This document shows, piece after piece, positions 36,250-48,039 of a stretch of 64,000 nucleotides of DNA. Both the position numbers and the translations under genes were made by a program. The stretch comes from Hoplostethus atlanticus. Its lineage: Eukaryota > Chordata > Actinopteri > Trachichthyiformes > Trachichthyidae. The stretch is from the NCBI GenBank assembly GCA_034670405.1, contig JAXDDX010000010.1:5801001-5865000 (forward strand), in the 5' to 3' direction. The notes below the pieces were generated by a model. That model saw nothing but the letters and a program-made list of their open reading frames with translations, ran no database searches and was not told the origin of the DNA. The stretch's first letter is position 1. The number at the start of each line of letters is the position of its first letter.

Positions 36250-36430
36250 AAAATGGTCTCTCCTCCATTGCCACCTACTGCCAAGGTGCCCTTGAACAAG
36301 GCACTGAACTGCCTTAACTCCTCTAGTGGAGCTGCTCAGCGGCCAAGAGTAGAAGACACTGGTTGTACTGGGCAGTGTGTGTGTGTGAAGCAGAGTCACC
36401 CTTTCCTGGATAAATAAAGGTAAAATTGCT
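36250..36430 (+). repeat. SINE-like 3' fragment
   Basis: It has GTGCCCTTGAACAAGGCACT, GCGGCCAAGAGTAGAAGACA, CTGGTTGTACTGGGCAGTG and a tail GGATAAATAAAGGTAAAATT. It is related to 7000-7215 in the same orientation. The end resembles a SINE/LINE 3' tail. Confidence 0.65.
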
Positions 36431-37739
36431 TGATTGAGAGGATTGGCACCAAAATCATCTCTGCGTCCCCAGTAGATAGCTCTGTCTTTACCATACAGTA
36501 TGCATGCAGTTGTCCTTTAGCATCTGTATTTGTGGGCGGGGAGCCAGCCAGACGATAGCGGAGCTGGGATGGCCGTCGGTTGGTTCTCAATAGACCTGCT
36601 TTGTGCCTTGGTGGGTGCAAGGAGCTCATACAGGGTGAGGCTTGTGAAGGTAGACTGTCGGTTTGCTTATGTGCTTTGTTAGTTTAGTTTATGACAGAAT
36701 GATCTGATACCAGCACAATAATTCATCATCTTGGTGACATTGGTACGAGGACAATAGAGCACACTATCCATATCACTATACATACAGACAGTAGACTATA
36801 CATATCAGTCTACATATAAAACATCTAGCATCTAAAATCAGCCTTCCAAAGTATCTGAGGAGTTCCAGTGAAGATCTCTGACTCTAAAGAGTAATTTGCC
36901 ATAAGCTGCAGCTCACTGTCCTTTTTTCCCCCTACCTGAATCCTTCCCTGACTTGACTCTCTCCTAAATGATTGCAGTACAGGTGGCGTTGTCGATAAGC
37001 CAAAGTCAGGTCTGGCTCTTCAGACAAATTATGTCAAAGTGGTTTTAAAAAAGCCAAGCAGTGAGCGAGCCCGCAGAGCTGCTGACTAGCCTTACAGAGA
37101 AGCAATGATGGGACAGAATGTGGATTTATTTACACACAACTGAATGCCTTATCCATGACTGAGGCATTAGATATAGCATGGGAATGATGCAGTCAGCAAC
37201 AACCAACAGCGTGGTAAAACAATGTTATAGGCTTAGGAAGGAGCGTTAAAAGCAACTGTGTGTAGGGGATTGAGTGGGATCAGGGGTAAATGCTTGTGCT
37301 GTGAAAGCTCTTCCTGACAAGAAAGGTATTAGTGTGACTGTACAATGGTAGCATGCATGCATGTATGTGTTCATGTGCATGTATGCTGCATCTGTCCTCC
37401 ACCAGTACTGCAACAGCCAATGCAACCTATTGCTTCTTAAACATTGTAGACATATTTTAGCACAAAACTCTCTCAAACTACTTGACAGACTATGCTTTGC
37501 TCATTCTGGTAGCTGAGAATCGAACAAAAAAAAAAGTGAAACCAGTGCAATGGCTGTACACTGTGCACTCTGTACACTCAGCCCATTGCCTAACACTGCT
37601 ATGAATGGGTGTCAAGTTCCTAGAAGCCACGCTGTGGGCTTGACAGCTCGATTATCTCTTTCACTTTACAGTAATAATCCGCACCATTTTCCCATAATTA
37701 AATGTTTTGCTACTCTCTCTCATTGATTGATGTAGCTCA

Positions 37740-38060
37740 ACAGTGATTCAGCCCCTACCCAGTTCATGAAAGCTTTTACATTTGCTGTTCTAAACACATT
37801 CAGTTTCAGGTAGGTCTTTCCTGGAAGAAGTCCTCTGGCACACAGGAAGTGATGCGTTTCACATGTCCTGGAATAAATAGAACTGGGTAGTTAGCGTGAG
37901 TAGTGATTGATAGCTGAACAATTGAGAGTGCCACCCACATAAACCTAAACAAAAGAAAAAGACGCCGCAGTACTGGCCACACTGTTTGATTGACAGGTGT
38001 TTTTGCATTGCGCTTCCCAGAAATCACCTCAGTAAAGAGCACTTAGCACCAAAGATGACG
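37740..38060 (-). repeat. dispersed repeat family C, inverted copy
   Basis: Read on the - strand it has GAGGTGATTTCTGGGAAGCG, CCTGTCAATCAAACAGTGTG, GGCCAGTACTG, GCATCACTTCCTGTGTGCC and AACAGCAAATGTAAAAGCTT. The same blocks occur in order at 3925-4320 and 5450-5830. Confidence 0.7.
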
Positions 38061-41000
38061 CAAAAATGTAAAAAAAACAAAGATCTCAGAGATTACCACT
38101 TTAAAGTTTAAGTTCATTTTATTTGCAAGAGTGATAAGAGAAATGAAAAAAAACCCTAATAAAATACAAATGCAAAATACCACAGAAGAGAAAGAAATAC
38201 CAAATGTGTGCAGGTGAGATAAAACCCCCCAAGGAGCTTCACATTCAGACCCACTGCAGTAGAAGTGACATGAACAAACCGACAAGCAGAGCACCTAGAG
38301 CAAGAACCACACGTCTCTGTGTTGCATTACAGCAGAGGGCCGAGATCACTGGAAATATGACATATAGTCAACCCAAGATCAATGTCGCCATACTGGAAAT
38401 GAGCAAAATAAGGGGATTTATAAAATACAGTGGATTTAAAAAGCTAATCTTATTCCTGGCGACAGCGTAAGTATAGGTAGGGATGCATCCCACGCTGAGA
38501 TCAAAGCACGCGAGCAACAATGTAGTATATAGCATATTGTTGCATGCTATCCGCCGCTCCTCAGCTCAAGCACCTGTGTGTACATTTCCCGGCAAAACAG
38601 CCTCTGGTGGTGATCATTACCTCTCCTCCGGAGTTGGCGGGGTGGATCGTTAGCCGGCTTCAAGGAAACATCATGCTGCTAGCGCTCTGTACACTGGGTC
38701 GGGGTCACACCGCTGTTTGCTTTTGTTCTTTTCTAAGCCTAATCTGCTCTCCTCCAAACATTTATCAACTTCCAGCTGTCAGTTTGCCGTGTTTCTCATG
38801 TCGTATTGTAGCTGTTGAGACGGTGCTGCTGTAAAAGCCCTGCCGTGTTGAGGGCCGGGCTCACATTTAAACACAAGGCTCCAGCTTTTTTTATTTCTCT
38901 GCACAATTTCCTGTTTTTTTTTTCTTTTTTTTCTTACTCGAGCTGTACAGCAGCAGCATATTGGCTCCATATCAGCTCTGCCCAGAGGAATAGTGGGTAA
39001 TGTATGGAGGTTGTGGTTCCTGTTAACAATTATCATAATTATGAGGAAGGAAAGCCCAGGCCGCCCTGCCACTGGTGAGCTCTGATCCCTCATGCGGTTC
39101 AGCTGATTCAGCGTTTAATGAAAGCAGTGAGATTCCCTTCAGCCCCGGCATGTTAGCAAGTTGTCTGTGTAGGGAGCAGCTTGCTATATAGCATTTTCAC
39201 ACCGCACACTGTATACATCAACCTTTTTTTTTTAGGTATATTCTCACACCATTCAGATTTTTTATTCACATACTCTGTCTGTATCTGGCATCATTTCGAC
39301 CTGCTGGTGGATATATTTGAGAAATGCTTTCTTCCTGTGTCAAGGTGCACTGTGTAATATTTTCTCTCTACTATTGCTTAAACATGTCACATTCATAAGA
39401 ATACGCCATTCACAAGCAAAATTGACCTGCATGTCAATACGTTTTACCAGAAAATGATTCATATAAATGCTCTGCTCTGATAAATGTGCAACGTGTGCAA
39501 CAGTTCCTACAGATCCAACTTCTTCTTACTAGTTTTCTTTATTTTTGGTGTAAATAAAACTAATGCAAGTTTCAAGTTCAATATTTCAATCTTTTAACAT
39601 TTCATGTCATTTTATTTAAGTTTTGATTTCATATTTATTGATTCATTTGTGGTACTGGTATTGATGATACATGGGCTGTTATTGGTATAAATGTTGCCAG
39701 GTTTGTGACACTAATCCCAAGTAGAGTGCATCCATCCAAATTAATTATTAAGACCTGTGTAGTTATTAAAGTGAGCAAAGTGTCTATGGTGGTATGGTGT
39801 TGTATAGGGGTGTGAACTCAGTGTGACCCTTCCTTGCAAGCAGTAAACATAATCTCGTGGAATAAACCATCATGTAGTGAATCAGGAACCGGGCCGCTCT
39901 AGCCATAAGATCCTGAAACCTGAGTATGAGTGAGGTCCACCTGCGGGAATCCCTTCTCATTACTTCATACGGCGTGCTGGACGTACGCCATGCATTATTC
40001 ATGCTTTCAGCAATATCACGTTGACCCCTGACAAGGACATTTGGACAGGCATTCATCTTGACAAAACTGGCCAATCACAGCCACCAAATTGCATGTGTGC
40101 AAAAAGCAGAGGAGATTCACATGTTGAATTATGTAGCTCTGTGTTACACAGAGTGCTGTGGGAGCGATGCATGTACAGAGGAGCCTAATAATACCTGCCT
40201 GCCACTGACTGAGACGGATAGCCTGAACACCGCTTTGACCTTTGACCTTCCCTCATTTGAATGCCACAGAGCAGGCCTTCATTGTTTTCCCTTCTTGTCT
40301 GTTGACTTGAATGAATCCTTGGCGAGGGTTAAGGAGCTGGTGGCACCGTGTTAGTTGCTGGTGACATTGTTGTTATTGATGTTGTTGTTTGTGTCTTCTG
40401 GCAAAGCAGCATTAGCGGGTTAACAAGCTAATTTTGCACTTAACCCTGGTCACCATGGTAACGTGCTCCAGAGCAGGTTATGTTCAGGCTATTGGATCAA
40501 AACTGATTAAAAAAAAAAAAGCCTGCCTCGTCACCAATCAACTCTCTGGAAAAAAGGCATCAGCGTTCCTAGAGGAGACGGTGGACTAAATAACCTTTTA
40601 TTGCAAAGATTCCATTTACTGAAGCAGATTTGAACAAAACACTGCATCCAAATCAATGAGACGAGTAATAAAAACAACTGTACAGGGGGATGCTATTGAA
40701 TTAGCAGGAAGTAAAAAGCTATGTAAAAGGCCTCTTCACAGGCTGAGGGTGTTTAGAGACCAGAAGAACCTTTTTGCTTCCCATGATGATTTATTAGATC
40801 AGAGATATAATAAATGTTTGCATCATTTCCAGGCCATTTGCCCACTCTGACTATAAAAGAGGGCTTCTATCAAATAGCAGGTAGCTCACATTTTTTCACC
40901 GTAGTTATCAATAATGAATGAAATTTACTGTTGCATATTAAGTGTGCTGAATTTCTTTCATTGGGTTCCTGAGAGTGACTGGTGCGATATATTGCACCCC

Positions 41001-42508
41001 GACTCCCTCCAGCACAGCCCTGGGGAACATGAGGGGACTTTGTGAATAGGAAGTCTTTCCACGGCCTCAATGTGACGACATAGTATTGCATCAATGAACA
41101 GTATGTCCACTGTGCCTTAATGACGGGGCAGTGATAAGCCTATTTACTTTTGCAATTTCCCTCCAGCAATCCTCTCTAGTCTTGGCAGCAGAAACTGGGT
41201 TACTTTTTGCTGTTATGTTTTTGTATTGGTTGTATTTATTCATTCTAATAGTTTGGAATATTTTCTTCATGGGGGAAAAACATTTTAGTAATCCATGTCT
41301 TTCCCATATTTCCCACTTTACAGTCTGCTTAACATGTTGGAATTGAAAGCAGCATATGTTTATATAACCCCACAATTGTTTATAGTCTGTTTATTGCTTT
41401 TATTGTTTATTATTTAGTTGTTCTACTGTTCAGCCGGCCCCTGCGGGGCCAGTTAATCATTACAGGATAGACAGAACCAGCAAGGCCGTGCAGAGAGGTT
41501 TGAAATGCCCACGGCAGGATTGTAGCCGCAGCCTGTCAAATGCAGACAAGGCCAAAACCAACAGGAAGCGAGATGTTAAGGGGGTGAAAAAGGGAAAATG
41601 TACCCCCAAAGAACTGTTACACATCATTGTAATCAGAAAAGCCTGGCTTATCGTGTGCATAATGCAGTATCCTAGTCTTTACAGCAATAGCAGCCAGGGA
41701 GTGAGCATGTTCTGAGGTGTAGTCAGGTAATGGAAGAATGACAAGTTTGAACAAGCCTTTAGAAAACAGGCAGTGGAAGACTGTAGTTATGGTACTTATG
41801 GTATTAACCCGTTTTTATTTGTGATAAACCTTGTCACACAGCTTCATGCCTGATTGCCATCGTTGATTTGTCATTCTCACTGATCATCAATCTCCCTCAG
41901 TAAATGTTTATAATCATGGCTGCGCTTGCTTTTCACGACTGTGTAAAATTTATATTACTTTCCTGAACTACCCATCCATTTTTTTTTGCCCTTTTGAAAC
42001 CACGTAGACTGAAACAGAATTCAGAATTGTGGTTATTCAAAGCCTTTTTTTAGATTTTCCCCTTAACGTGTAGCTTCCTGTTGGTTTTGGACTTGCATTG
42101 GACAGGCTGTGGCCCTGCTGGGGCTGCAGTCCTCCCCTCACGTGGGCATTTCATCCCTCACTGCACAGCCTTGCTGGTTCGGTCTCTCTCACAGCGATCA
42201 ACCGGCTCCGCACGGGCCAAGTAAACAGCCTCTGCGCGAGGTACAGTGATTAACTTTTTGGGTGAGCGTACAATTCAATCCTGCTCTCGTGCAGCAGCTC
42301 ATTTGGATCTCTCACATGGTTTGGTTTCACTTTTGTCCAGCTTTGTGCCTCGTAGACAACCACCTTCATGAGACCAGTTAGTCAGGAGTACCGTGGTTTG
42401 GTTTTGTGAAGGATACCCTGACTGTGTTGGACGGTGTGGTGTTGTTTGTTGTTGTTGATTGTGTTGATTGTGTTGATTGTTGATTGTTGTTGTTGTTTGT
42501 GTCTCCAG

Positions 42509-42663
42509 ACGTCTGGACGGCGTGGTGTTCGACTGTGGCTGTGATATCCGCTGGATCCAGCTGTGGCAGCAGAGAGGAGAGGCTGGACTCCACACACAGC
42601 AGCTCTACTGCAGGAACGGAGCCTCCAATATTCGACTGCACAACATGTACATCCACAACTGTG
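42509..42663 (+). CDS. ntrk3: ntrk3 LRR C-terminal cap exon
   Basis: This 155-nt exon encodes the cysteine-rich cap that closes the LRR domain. The four cap cysteines are present in C-x-C-DIRW, LYC and HNC contexts. It starts with the third base of a Leu codon and ends one base into an Asp codon completed at 43296. The acceptor is TGTCTCCAG and the donor is GTAAGAG. It reads FDCGCDIRW where the mammalian receptor has an NCSC form, so a glycosylation-type Asn-x-Ser is absent at this point. A long purine tract begins right after the donor. Confidence 0.95.
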
Positions 42664-42893
42664 GTAAGAGGAGGAGGAGGAGGGGTAGGAGGAAGGGACA
42701 GGGAGGAGGAGATGGGGGGGGGGGGTGAGAGAGGAAAAGAGAGTAATGGAGGGAAGGGAAATGAGGGAAGGTGGGAGGGTAGGAGCAGGAGGAAAATAAA
42801 GGAGGTAGTTGGGGAAAATGGAAAGCAAGAGAGGGAGGGAGGGATGGGGGAGGGAGGAGGAGAAGGGGACGGGGAGTAGAGGGAGGAGGTGTA
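42664..42893. repeat. G/A polypurine tract adjoining a splice donor
   Basis: The + strand is nearly all purine with many GGG and GGAGG runs, including an eleven-G run near 42715-42725. Long opposite-strand Pro/Ser/Leu-rich ORFs here are artefacts of composition. Confidence 0.9.
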
Positions 42894-42998
42894 ACAAAGT
42901 TCAGAGGGTAAAGTGAGGATGTCTGATGTTCTGTTCTGAATCTGACAGAGGCTGTAGAATCCACAGTATTATCAAGTGGTGACTCATCCCTGTGACGC

Positions 42999-43126
<128 letters not shown>

Positions 43127-43256
43127 CATATTCAGTTGCGTCCTTTGTACTAAATGTACTACATTAATGAAAAGCGATGGATTGATGTGTTGAATGTATG
43201 ATGAATGTGAAAATGTATATGTACGCATAGACGTGTGTATGAATGAATACTTATGT

Positions 43257-43263
<7 letters not shown>

Positions 43264-43290
<27 letters not shown>
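43264..43290 (+). repeat. (TG)n tract abutting the splice acceptor
   Basis: About 14 TG units lie immediately before TTCAG and the exon at 43296. The pyrimidine-rich stretch normally expected there is replaced by this tract. Confidence 0.95.
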
Positions 43291-43295
43291 TTCAG

Positions 43296-43438
43296 ACCAA
43301 CCAGAGATTAGTGTGAGCCACAGCAGTGTGTTGGTGCTGGAGGGTGACAACGTGACGGTGAGCTGCAACGGCTCTGGAGCGCCGCTGCCTGAAGTGGACT
43401 GGACCGTCACCAGCCTGCACTCCATCAACACACACCTG
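43296..43438 (+). CDS. ntrk3: ntrk3 first Ig-like domain, 5' exon
   Basis: This 143-nt exon encodes the N-terminal half of the first Ig-like C2 domain (d4). Motifs are PEISVSH, the first Ig cysteine in NVTVSCNGSGAPLP, and VDWTV. It completes an Asp codon from 42663 and ends in frame after SINTHL. The next exon at 45302 continues in phase 0, and the joined length equals the mammalian protein. The donor is GTCAGA, which departs from consensus at +3; every other donor in this gene is GTRAGN. A (TG)n tract ends 5 nt upstream and a (CA)n tract starts 5 nt downstream. Skipping this exon would shift the frame. Confidence 0.93.
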
Positions 43439-43442
43439 GTCA

Positions 43443-43443
<1 letters not shown>

Positions 43444-43500
<57 letters not shown>
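43444..43500 (+). repeat. (CA)n tract abutting the splice donor
   Basis: About 28 AC units start right after GTCAG. They are complementary in RNA to the (UG)n tract on the other side of the exon. Confidence 0.95.
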
Positions 43501-43506
<6 letters not shown>

Positions 43507-43889
43507 TTCACACACTCACATTCACACTTCACGTGTGTGTGCAGTCACACAGCTGACATGGGTCACTGAGTTCTACGTCATTAGCTGTTTTCTTTCTGCT
43601 TTTATATTTTTAAAGCTGCAGTGGAACATTTTCACAATAAAATAATAATAAATAAATAGGATATATTATACGTACACTATCATTCTGTCTGCATGTGACA
43701 CTGTGTGTGCATGTCTAAATCCCCCTTGGCTTTTCAATGCTGTTGGAGACCTTTTTAGGGGTTGTAGCTATCAAGATGAGGCTAGTGGTCCCAGCACTAG
43801 GAACTCTTAGCTGACAGTAATTTATTGACCTTTCCTCATCATCGCTTTCGGCTATCTTATCCGTTGGTAAATCCCTCTCTCAGTTCCAG

Positions 43890-45070
43890 TGCAAACGAAC
43901 TGGAGTATTCTCTTCCTGTGGATGTTGCATAGCAACCGCAGCAGACTCTTGAGGACGGCTTTCGTTAGCGGAATAAAACCTTTGATTCTGAGTTATTATA
44001 TCCTGACAAATATTGATGATAAACGTGTTGATAAAACTGGCAAAGATAAAAGTGAAAAAATGTCACGAGACTTGGACAAGATTCAGGAAAAACTTGGAAA
44101 TGGGGAATTAAATCAAGAGAAAGGAAGGACAGAAAAGCCCAGTATGGGAGAAATTGAGTGAACTGGTTCAAGAGGACGGCAATGATGTCGACTACATCAA
44201 CTGTGAAGCGCTGTATGTCCATGATAGCCATAAAACGGGGACTTTAACATGACACAGCAAAATCCAGCCAGCCTAAGCAGCAAAATAAAATGTCATCCTA
44301 TGTTCTTACATCCGGCACCAAAATACCCCTGGAGGCACAATCCAAGTTTGTGGGTGACTGCATGGACTGTGTGGACATGCGTCCATTTGATATTGTCTTG
44401 GGGAAGGAATTTACCCAGATGGCTGAAGGGCTCATAAATATGGTGCCATTGCTGCCGATAGTGGCACCCCACACCGACAAACGGTGTGCGAAAAGGAAAA
44501 CAACTACTGGCAACTGAGAGGGAAAAATGATCTGAGATTCTGAGGAACGCATTAGAGAGCGGTGGCATTTCTGTTACAGCCGACATGTGGACAGATGAGT
44601 ACAACAAAAGGGCATATACAGTGATGACATGCCACTACACTGATGATAACTGGCACCTTGCGAGTCATGTTATGGCAACAGTGGAATTTGACAGCAAACT
44701 GAAGGAGACGGCAGACAGCATCCATGAACAAATAAACAAAGTGCTGCTGGACAATGGAATTCCAGCGGACTAGTCAGAGTAGTCTTCGTTAGTGTCCAGG
44801 GCCCTAACGTTGAGGCTGCACTTCAGAACTACCACCGGGTCCCGTGCTGCGCTCACATCGTCAACACAGTGTTGAAGCACACTTCCAGGGAAAAGGGGGC
44901 ACCGGGCTGCGTTCCAGAGGTGGTGGAGACTATGGATAAATAGAAGAACCTGGTGGCAGTGCTATCGCCAGCTTGGCTAGCCTCACTGTGATGTTTGCCG
45001 GAACAGTTCAGGATCAGCTGCATCAAATGGAGGGTATCTTCCAGGACGACTCTACTGTAGTTTACTCTAC
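43890..45070 (+). pseudogene. decayed hAT-family transposase
   Basis: The N-terminal part resembles a BED-finger-like region, with stops and frameshifts (WEKLSELVQEDGNDVDYINC then a broken segment). The middle contains VTADMWTDEYNKRAYTVM, the region of the first catalytic Asp in hAT transposases, followed by HYTDDNWHLASHVM. Downstream, in another frame, is CCAHIVNTVLKHT, the hAT CxxH-type region. The reading frame is broken at least at 44515 and 44771 and the C-terminal catalytic Glu region is missing. Terminal repeats were not identified. It is an inactive insertion in the intron of the first Ig domain, in the same direction as the host gene. Confidence 0.8.
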
Positions 45071-45301
45071 TCTGTTGCCTCTATGTGTTGCTGTGAACCT
45101 TCTAGAAACATGTCATTTTATGTCTTCCATTTTTATTCCATTCTATCCATGTACATGTCTGTATATTTATATACATTATAACCCTGTTAATACCCCAATT
45201 ATTATGTACACTATGTATGTTATTGTATTTCTATTTTGTTTATCGGCCATGTTGTACTGGCTTCTTACTACATCTACATCTTTCTCTCTCTCTTTCTCTA
45301 G

Positions 45302-45443
45302 TCTAATGTGTACTGGCCAAACATCCACTCCATCAACCTGACTCTGTTCAACATCAGCCGAGATGACAACAACTTTCTGCTGACCTGCATCGCAGAGAAC
45401 GTGGTGGGGATGAGCAATTCCTCCATCCAACTCAACGTACAGT
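45302..45443 (+). CDS. ntrk3: ntrk3 first Ig-like domain, 3' exon
   Basis: This 142-nt exon encodes the second half of the first Ig-like domain. Motifs are HSINLTLFNISRDD and the second Ig cysteine in LLTCIAENVVGMSN, the last being a TrkC signature. It contains N-glycosylation-type sites NLT, NIS and NSS. It starts in phase 0 and ends one base into a Phe codon. The acceptor is TTCTCTAG and the donor is GTGAGT. Confidence 0.96.
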
Positions 45444-45604
45444 GTGAGTTTAGATTCTCCATCATCTTAAGGGAATGTCACAAGCACACAGAATGCATTC
45501 ATGATTTTTTGTTTTATTAAACGGGGTCATTAGATCCAAGTTGTATACATACTTTAAAATAAGGCCAAAGACAACAATGATGAAAATCTAGTTTGGATGT
45601 TGAA

Positions 45605-45795
45605 GTGGTGGCAGGGCAGCGTTGTGATTAGAGAGGACCACATGGTACCAGCTGTACTCTAACAGAAAGGTCATGGATTCGATCTTGACAACTTCTATTA
45701 TGTCCATCAACAGCCATGTGTACTTGAGCAAGACACTGGACCCCTATGTGTTCAGTTATGTTGTTCTGCACAAGAACATCAGCTAAATGCCAGAA
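45605..45795 (+). repeat. SINE-like fragment
   Basis: It has a tRNA-like B-box motif GGTCATGGATTCGATCTTG, then GTACTTGAGCAAGACACTGG and a tail ACATCAGCTAAATGCCA. This is the typical layout of tRNA-derived fish SINEs. Confidence 0.65.
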
Positions 45796-48039
45796 CCATA
45801 CTCCCCATTAGCTCTCTTCAGCCTGGCTGGGGCCTACCATGGTATGGTACAGTCTGGTGTGGTTTGGTTTGTGTCTCTACTGAATAGCCAGCTCCAAATA
45901 ACAGCAGGATTTGAAAATGTCAGCATTTAGTTTTAGCACTAGAGTGACTGAACTGACTGACATGGACAGTTGACAGCTCTATCATTACCCTGAATTCACA
46001 TTGTGAGCAACTCGGTTGATGGGTTGCTCTATTCTGAGTGATTGTCAGCAGTGCGAGAGGCTCGTATGTAGTGGCTTCCTGCAGCTACCAAGTTTTGCTG
46101 CTTTGGTATTGCCTTTCATAACATTACTTTTCATTGGATTGTTTTAGTGAGTTAACATAGCTAGCTGGCAAGTGCTAATAAGGTAGCTTTAATAAAAACA
46201 TTAAAAAAACAAAATAAAATTACTTCAGAGCTCAAGAAGTTGTAGAGAACAGGGAAGCTTTGAATGACTGGAATCGACTTCTCGTCCATTTTGCACTTGC
46301 ACTTGTTGATTGTGTTGGTCACTGTGTGAATCTGGGGTTCATCTTCCATAGCAACGCCCTACTGCTAACTATTAGTAAACTGACTAACTAGTTGGCCAGG
46401 GTTGGGGTTAGACCAAAGACACTATTGATGCTAGCTTTGACAGACAAGCCATGGTAGCTGAACACAGCTAAACATCTAGGTGGCAAGTTATGGTTGATGT
46501 CTTTGTAGATTTGACTCCTGTTGTGTTCTGTCTTTACTCAGACAATGAGTTTGTGGTGAGGGGTTCAGACCTACAGCAGAGACCTGAAACACTGGGAATC
46601 ATAAAACCTGGTATACTTGCTGTCATGTTCTAATGAACAGCTAAAGCTAAACGGGGCAACCATGACATGTTGCATCATTCTTAGTCACCTTAAATTAGCT
46701 TGAATCAACAACAACTCGTTGTATTATGCTAAAGGATGATGATGAAAGCAGATAGATATAGGTAGGTGTAGATATCATTAGATTAGAGATATTGTTAGGT
46801 GCACATATTGTCTGATGCCATTGATATTTCTAGTTCTATAGTACAATAACTCAATAATGTTCTGACTTGAGATTGAACAGGTTGAATTCAGGCAGACAGA
46901 AAAGAACAAAAAAAGCCAGGAAAGGCATTTATATCTTCAAAGCCCTGTTTTAAATCCGGCAGGTAATGCTCTGAGAAATGAACGCTTCTGAAATCCTGTT
47001 TGTGTTCTTTGGCATGATTTAAGAGGTTTGGCTTTGATGGACTTGTTAGTATATGTTGGGGGCCTGAAATATGTCTTGTGTTAATGACAACGACAGTCTC
47101 AGAGAATAATTTACAACCTGGCGAAAAAAAAATCAGGCAGAACAGCCAAATTATGCAGGTACATTTAGAATGCAATGAGGTGTTGCCGTCACAAACCAAG
47201 TGAAATTGATGTAGCCAATTAGCAAGAATACACCCTCTAGCCCAATAAAAAGCCCACAGCCTTGACCTGAGCAGGGAGAGAGAAGGAGGTGGAAAACACA
47301 CAACCCTCAGCAGCATAAAAAGCAATGATAAAGCAATGATTTGATCACCATCAAAAGCTGTGTTCTCCCAATACCCTAAACGTGAATTATAGACTTTAGA
47401 TCTTACGTAAGTATACCCTGTGGATGCCAGGCCGCGGATGCCAGGCTGTATTGAAAGGCAATTTTTATCAAAGGTGCCTGACGTTTTCCTTTTTGTAGCA
47501 AGCTTGCTGTTGTAGAGCACGATCTATTGTGGCTCTTTCTAATGCATCAAGCTACAGGACAGGGGAGATTTGTCACCAATTCAAACATTCCCTATCGGAG
47601 CAGAGCTAAGGACCAGAATGACAGATTGGCTTCACAGCGTCTGGTCTTCAGGGGCTTCCTCTAGGCGGACACTCTATGGATGTACATCTCTAGGCATTTC
47701 TTTTCTGTTGACGCTCTCTGCTGGTGCTGCAAATTAACTTATTAATTTTTCACCACATGCTCTGGTGGTAATTACATTTCCTCCCCAGTGCAGCCTATTG
47801 TCTCAGGAAATGTCATAAAATAGCTTAAACTGCTGCTCTGATTAGGGAGTAATCTGATTGACAGCGAAATTACCAGCCGTCAAGTGACATTCTCTGCATT
47901 CAGAGATGAGTTCCCTTCTTTAGCGGATCTGTAATTAACCACAATGCAACTTTTGTATATACATTGTTCTGCTCCTCTGTGGAACAATAGCAGTTGTACA
48001 GCACTGCGGACTCACATGATTGCTTTTCTCTCAGTCCTA

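Larger units (their letters stand above)
31909..42508 (+). other. ntrk3: intron, 10.6 kb
   Basis: It starts GTAAGT and ends GTGTCTCCAG. It contains repeats listed at 33140, 34425, 34878, 36250 and 37740. It also has repeat-free stretches at 33540-33720, 40560-41010 and 41440-41670 that look like candidate conserved non-coding elements. The stretches 31909-33130, 35180-36240, 36440-37730 and 38070-40550 hold only short, unrecognised ORFs. Confidence 0.9.
43439..45301 (+). other. ntrk3: intron, 1.86 kb, within the first Ig domain
   Basis: It starts GTCAGA and ends TTTCTCTAG. It holds a (CA)n array and a decayed hAT transposase listed separately. The end (45070-45301) is T-rich with a good polypyrimidine tract. 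Confidence 0.9.

Noticed and set aside
46888-47520. 210-codon minus-strand ORF
   Set aside because: No domain, no recognisable family, and mixed hydrophobic and random composition inside an intron. Most likely chance; a protein search would settle it.
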